DNA of 64,000 bases. It comes from Colletotrichum lupini (taxonomy: Eukaryota > Ascomycota > Sordariomycetes > Glomerellales > Glomerellaceae). Location: NCBI RefSeq assembly GCF_023278565.1, contig NC_064675.1, positions 4,898,001 to 4,962,000 on the forward strand. The letters are read 5' to 3'. Below the pieces are notes generated by a model. It was not told the DNA's origin and made no database searches. It saw only the letters and a list, made by a program, of their open reading frames with translations. Positions 60,587 to 64,000 of this stretch are shown piece by piece; within the stretch, counting starts at the first letter, position 1, and every line of letters starts with the position of its first letter. A program made the position numbers and the translations under genes.

Positions 60587-62080
60587 GTTCAATCCTATGA
60601 GCTTCGTGAAGGCAGCCTCCTTCTATGTTCGCCCATTGGAAGGCATGTTGGTATAGAATAGGCGGTCATGATGCAATCATAACCATGAAGATGACTGGCC
60701 CAGTTCGCCTCAATTTGGCTGGAGTCTTGTGTGACGATAAAGAGCCCTTGCGAGCCTCGTAATATTCACTAAACTACAGCCTATGACTATTGTCCTCGAC
60801 GCGCCCAAGAGAGAAATCATTGGGATGAACACGCCTGATAAGGCCTCACACGACAACTCCCTCTCCCACGAGCATCTCATTGCCCTCGGACGCGAAGTTC
60901 CAGACGACCATGGCGGATGCGGCTTTGAAAGGAAACGAACTCCGTTGACATCGGAGATCGCATCAAATTAGGCCGAGAACTCGTAAAGCAAGCTTGGTAT
61001 GCCCTCACAGCCCCCACCCCAGTCCATAAGCTCCTGAATGATCTATCCGCCAGGCTCCGAGACAGCCTGGTCCGGAGAGTGACGACAAAAGTAGATTAGA
61101 ACAAAGATGGGCCTGGGATTCGGTGATGATCTTGGCTCTTGTCCCCTTTCTCTTGGTCTGTGAGCTATTGACAGGCTTCCCTGTCGGTTCAGAGGGGGTG
61201 TCTTATGTAGCGTACATATCAACGGAGGGCAATGCAGTTGGTCTGCGGTCCTCGTTACCACTTTGTTGGTAAATGACCAAGAGATAACATAACATCAACG
61301 GTTGCGGCGTAGCAAATAACGGCGCAGCAAGCAAACACCTATCAATCACATGCCTGAAAATGGTGCTGTGCCCGTAAACCTAAGAGTTCCGACCTGGCTG
61401 GCGATTGAGAAGACTGGCGACATCGTCGATGTCGAAATAGAGTTGAACGTAGAAAACGACAGAAAAAAGAGCTAATACAGAAGCGTCAAGTCAATCTGGG
61501 AAAGTGAGGTTGACGTAGAATTTGCTGGCGCACAGCTCCCGGATCAAGCAAAGCGTCCGGCAGCGAACCCGGCAACACAGACATTGAGCTAAACTTTGAA
61601 ATCAAAGCAACACCTTGCCGCCGCAATCTGTTGCTGGGGAATTACGGAAGAAACGTAGACAGCTGGGGACCGGCAGGCAAGAATCGGTTGACGTATCGGA
61701 TGCGACCACCATGCCCATTCATTCAGGTCGTCCGTGAGGCCCTGAGTAAGGTGACGAAAAAGAGGGAATGGGGGTGGAGATGGCTCCAATTGTGAAGTGA
61801 AGTGAGCTGTCAGAACCGGGCTGTATCCGTAATGGCAGGTAAGGTACGGTTATAAGTGGAGAGGCCAGCCGGGGACTTCCAGTGTGAAATGTGCGAATGC
61901 CAACGGCCTTCCAGGGACTCTCCAGGGCCATCCCCTGATCCGCACAGCAGCTGGATGAGTGCGTGGCTTGCTGATGTGACTGTTGGCGGCGGTGGTGGTT
62001 GTGGGGACGGAATTGGACGCCCGTGATCCCTGTAATGAGGACGAATCACTGCACGGAAGCCAGGGGAATTGTCAAAGAAT

Positions 62081-62489
62081 TTACGAATCACAGCTTCGAT
62101 TCAAGTCCGAGACCCCATGCCTAGCTTCAAAGGGGCGTAAAGATTGGGGATGCTGTAGGAGTTTGGAGCGATGATATCCTAACAGCCAGTCTGTTAGAGA
62201 TTCAGTTGGCTGAGGCGTGCGGACCAACCCCGCTTCGTCGTTCCTTGTGTAATCTACTGAGTAGATAGGTATGCTTGCGCCTGGCTCCAAAGTATCGTCC
62301 TTGTCTCCGAGGTCCGCCTGGTCCATGGGCCCGCCGTGGTCGCCGTCGAATTTCCAACCTGAGAAGTGTCGAGTCAGGATGTGCCTGAAGTTCTCTGGGA
62401 GACCGACTTATAGTCAGCATGTGTCTGCAACGATTTTCACCGAATGTTGTCGCGACAATTCCGAGGGTATTTAGTTTGTCGCGAAGCAT
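62081..62489 (-). CDS. Possible gene fragment or short protein, function unknown
   Basis: An open stretch ending at 62081 reads ENFRHILTRHFSGWKFDGD, then MDQADLGDKDDTLEPGAS and LTDWLLGYHRSKLL, with a protein-like composition. Upstream, MLRDKLNTLGIVATTF begins at 62489. Joining them (62489-62441 to 62406-62081) gives 125 codons in frame, but the intron would be only 34 nt, too short for normal fungal splicing. It is therefore more likely a fragment of a lost gene, or a gene with an undetected upstream exon. I do not recognise the family. Confidence 0.25.
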
Positions 62490-64000
62490 TTAGAAGGCAG
62501 TCGGGTAAAGGATGCCAAGAGACTCCATCTGGGGCGCATGGTGGGAAGCCGAGGATGAAGCTAGCAAATAGTTGATGTAACCCCTCTTGGTGTGGTACTC
62601 CCTGCCAGACCTAGCTGGCAGGCAGGCCTTTACCGACCTATCGACCGTCCCAAGGGAGTGGTATAGTCTTTTTTCTTCACGCCGGCCGCTTCGTGCAGAC
62701 GGAATAGCGGAAGGTGACCAGAGAGGTCGAAACGTGCATACCTGCTCCACGAGGCGTTCACTCACACTATCTCGTCATTGTGAAGTGCTGGTAAGCACCC
62801 GGCAATCCTGCGTGGCCTCTAGCGGTGACGGGGCGTTAGCAACAATCAACGTAGCAATAACCAATGTTTCCCATCGACTGGAACAGACACTTGCGGCGTC
62901 TGGGCAATATCATGTTAGGTGTGTCTCGTCGCCTGGAGGATACCGAAACCGGATACGATCGAGACACATCCTTTTGGTGCGGGTCTTGATCAACGCATCG
63001 CCGCTTGTCTGTAATGGGGGTTGTCATCCAGAAATCGGGGCGTCAGCAGCACGACTAGTCTTTTACCAAAAAATTGATTTAGCGTTGAGCTCATGCAGCC
63101 TACGACCGGCCCTAAGCGGCTGCTTGGCTCAAAATGTAGAGGTCATTGAATCGGGAAAAACAAACGACCCGATCGTTGCGCGCTCTTCGGCGGAGTGATT
63201 GCCGTCTCAGAGGAAAAAGCAAGCAAGACAACAGGTGGTCATTGGCTTTATTGCTTTTTCTTGTGATGATGGGCTATAGCAGCGGGGTTTCGTGTTTTCC
63301 GCCGAGACGTCGAGTTTTCCCACTAACCACATTGCCTCAGACATGCCTTTGACCTTTGTGGCCATGGGATTGATGGTTGGCTGGCAACTGTACGAGTATC
63401 TGGGCGGCGGCCGCAAAGAAGGTGGTGGTCTCGGAGCATGAGCATGCATAGCTGCAGCAGCTGCAGCACTGCAAGACCTTCTCTAGCGTGGTGGAGTCGT
63501 GGGTTTGTCCAGGCCGGCAGTTTTGGATCGATAGGATGTGACGATATCTTGCTTTAACACTATCGCTCGAGACGAGCCAGTGCAATATGTGACAAACTAG
63601 GCCGAGCGAGCCCTCCAATGTAGGGCGGTAGGTTCCAGGTGAGTCGGCGGGCGATGGGTGTGAGTACTGCTGCAGTGTTCGAGCAGAACGAACCATTGAT
63701 GGGTCAATGTGGGCGCGTCAAATGGTTGGATCGGCCCCCGGCTGACCACCTCAAACCCGTAAGCAATGCTTTTCCAGCGCCATTTCCAGGAAGGAGTTGG
63801 TTCTGCACAGGAGCGTGGACAGCCTGCTGTGTAACAGGACTTGACTAGATGCACATGTATCCAAGAATGGACGGCGTCATCACCTCTTTCTTGAAGAGCA
63901 CAGCTAGGTATTCAATGCATCCGCAGTGCCTGAGCCGGAAGTGTATGTGGCTTCAGGCGAACAAGACGGGCGGTTACGGATACAGAGCGTCCCAACTTTG

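Larger units (their letters stand above)
55202..64000. other. 8.8-kb gene-poor region with coding-like fragments
   Basis: I find no gene that can be defended in this stretch. Short coding-like pieces occur on the minus strand at 57878-57600 (AKDRLVINNAMNLLSYRV, 92 codons), 58196-57927 (FLIDDIFNMVFRQASRPG), 60503-60318 (RHGYAVKFENSGLSQYQD) and 62489-62081. None has a family match I know, a complete start and good splice sites. A homopolymer-ridden segment (59157-59302), a hairpin (60550-60586) and a (CTT)n tract (59912-59940) also lie here. Nothing resembling a transposon end, rRNA or tRNA was seen. The window ends without entering a recognisable gene. Confidence 0.5.

Noticed and set aside
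62587..63198. 203-codon plus-strand open frame
   Set aside because: No ATG start at its 5' end, no codon bias and no recognisable motif.

Overview
This window is nuclear DNA of a filamentous ascomycete, most likely a Sordariomycete. Most genes have short introns (about 45-80 nt) with GTRNGT donors, CTAAC/CTGAC-type branch sites and YAG acceptors. Coding regions favour C in the third codon position. The gene set (a fungal surface-growth type GT2, a DUF3669 protein, a giant USP with a DUF3517-like tail, a Ycf1-type ABC transporter) is typical of the class. Short intergenic words such as TACGGAGTAC and TAGGTAGGTACC recur. I cannot fix the genus from sequence alone.

Layout. 1-10.4 kb is a compact housekeeping block: the 3' end of a GT2 glycosyltransferase, then NIP7 and NOC3 (divergent, both 60S ribosome assembly), a disordered protein of unknown function, and POP3 (RNase P/MRP). 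13.75-21.97 kb is one ten-exon gene for a 2569-residue deubiquitinase. A 6.3-kb gene-poor stretch rich in homopolymers follows. 28.3-34.3 kb carries an uncharacterised protein, a PRCC-family spliceosome-associated protein and the TORC2 subunit Sin1/Avo1. After another 6.2-kb gap comes a small, probably strongly expressed GPI-type wall protein, then an NFKBIL1-like protein with an RS-rich N-terminus.

43-48 kb looks accessory: a seven-exon amidase whose frame is intact apart from two in-frame stop codons, a possible 61-residue peptide gene, and a DUF3669 protein with kinase-like landmarks. 49.9-55.2 kb is a complete Ycf1/ABCC vacuolar transporter with one GC-AG intron. From 55.2 kb to the end I find no gene I can defend, only coding-like scraps, a 13-bp hairpin and a homopolymer-damaged segment.

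Multigene models were checked by splicing: NIP7, POP3, USP, the two unknown genes, SIN1, the GPI protein, the amidase and YCF1 all join to lengths divisible by three. Functions rest on recognised family motifs, not on searches. I found no phage, CRISPR, rRNA, tRNA or intact transposon, and no convincing undescribed multi-gene system. The best leads are the DUF3669 kinase-like protein, the interrupted amidase beside it, the shared NIP7/NOC3 promoter and the recurrent intergenic palindromic words.
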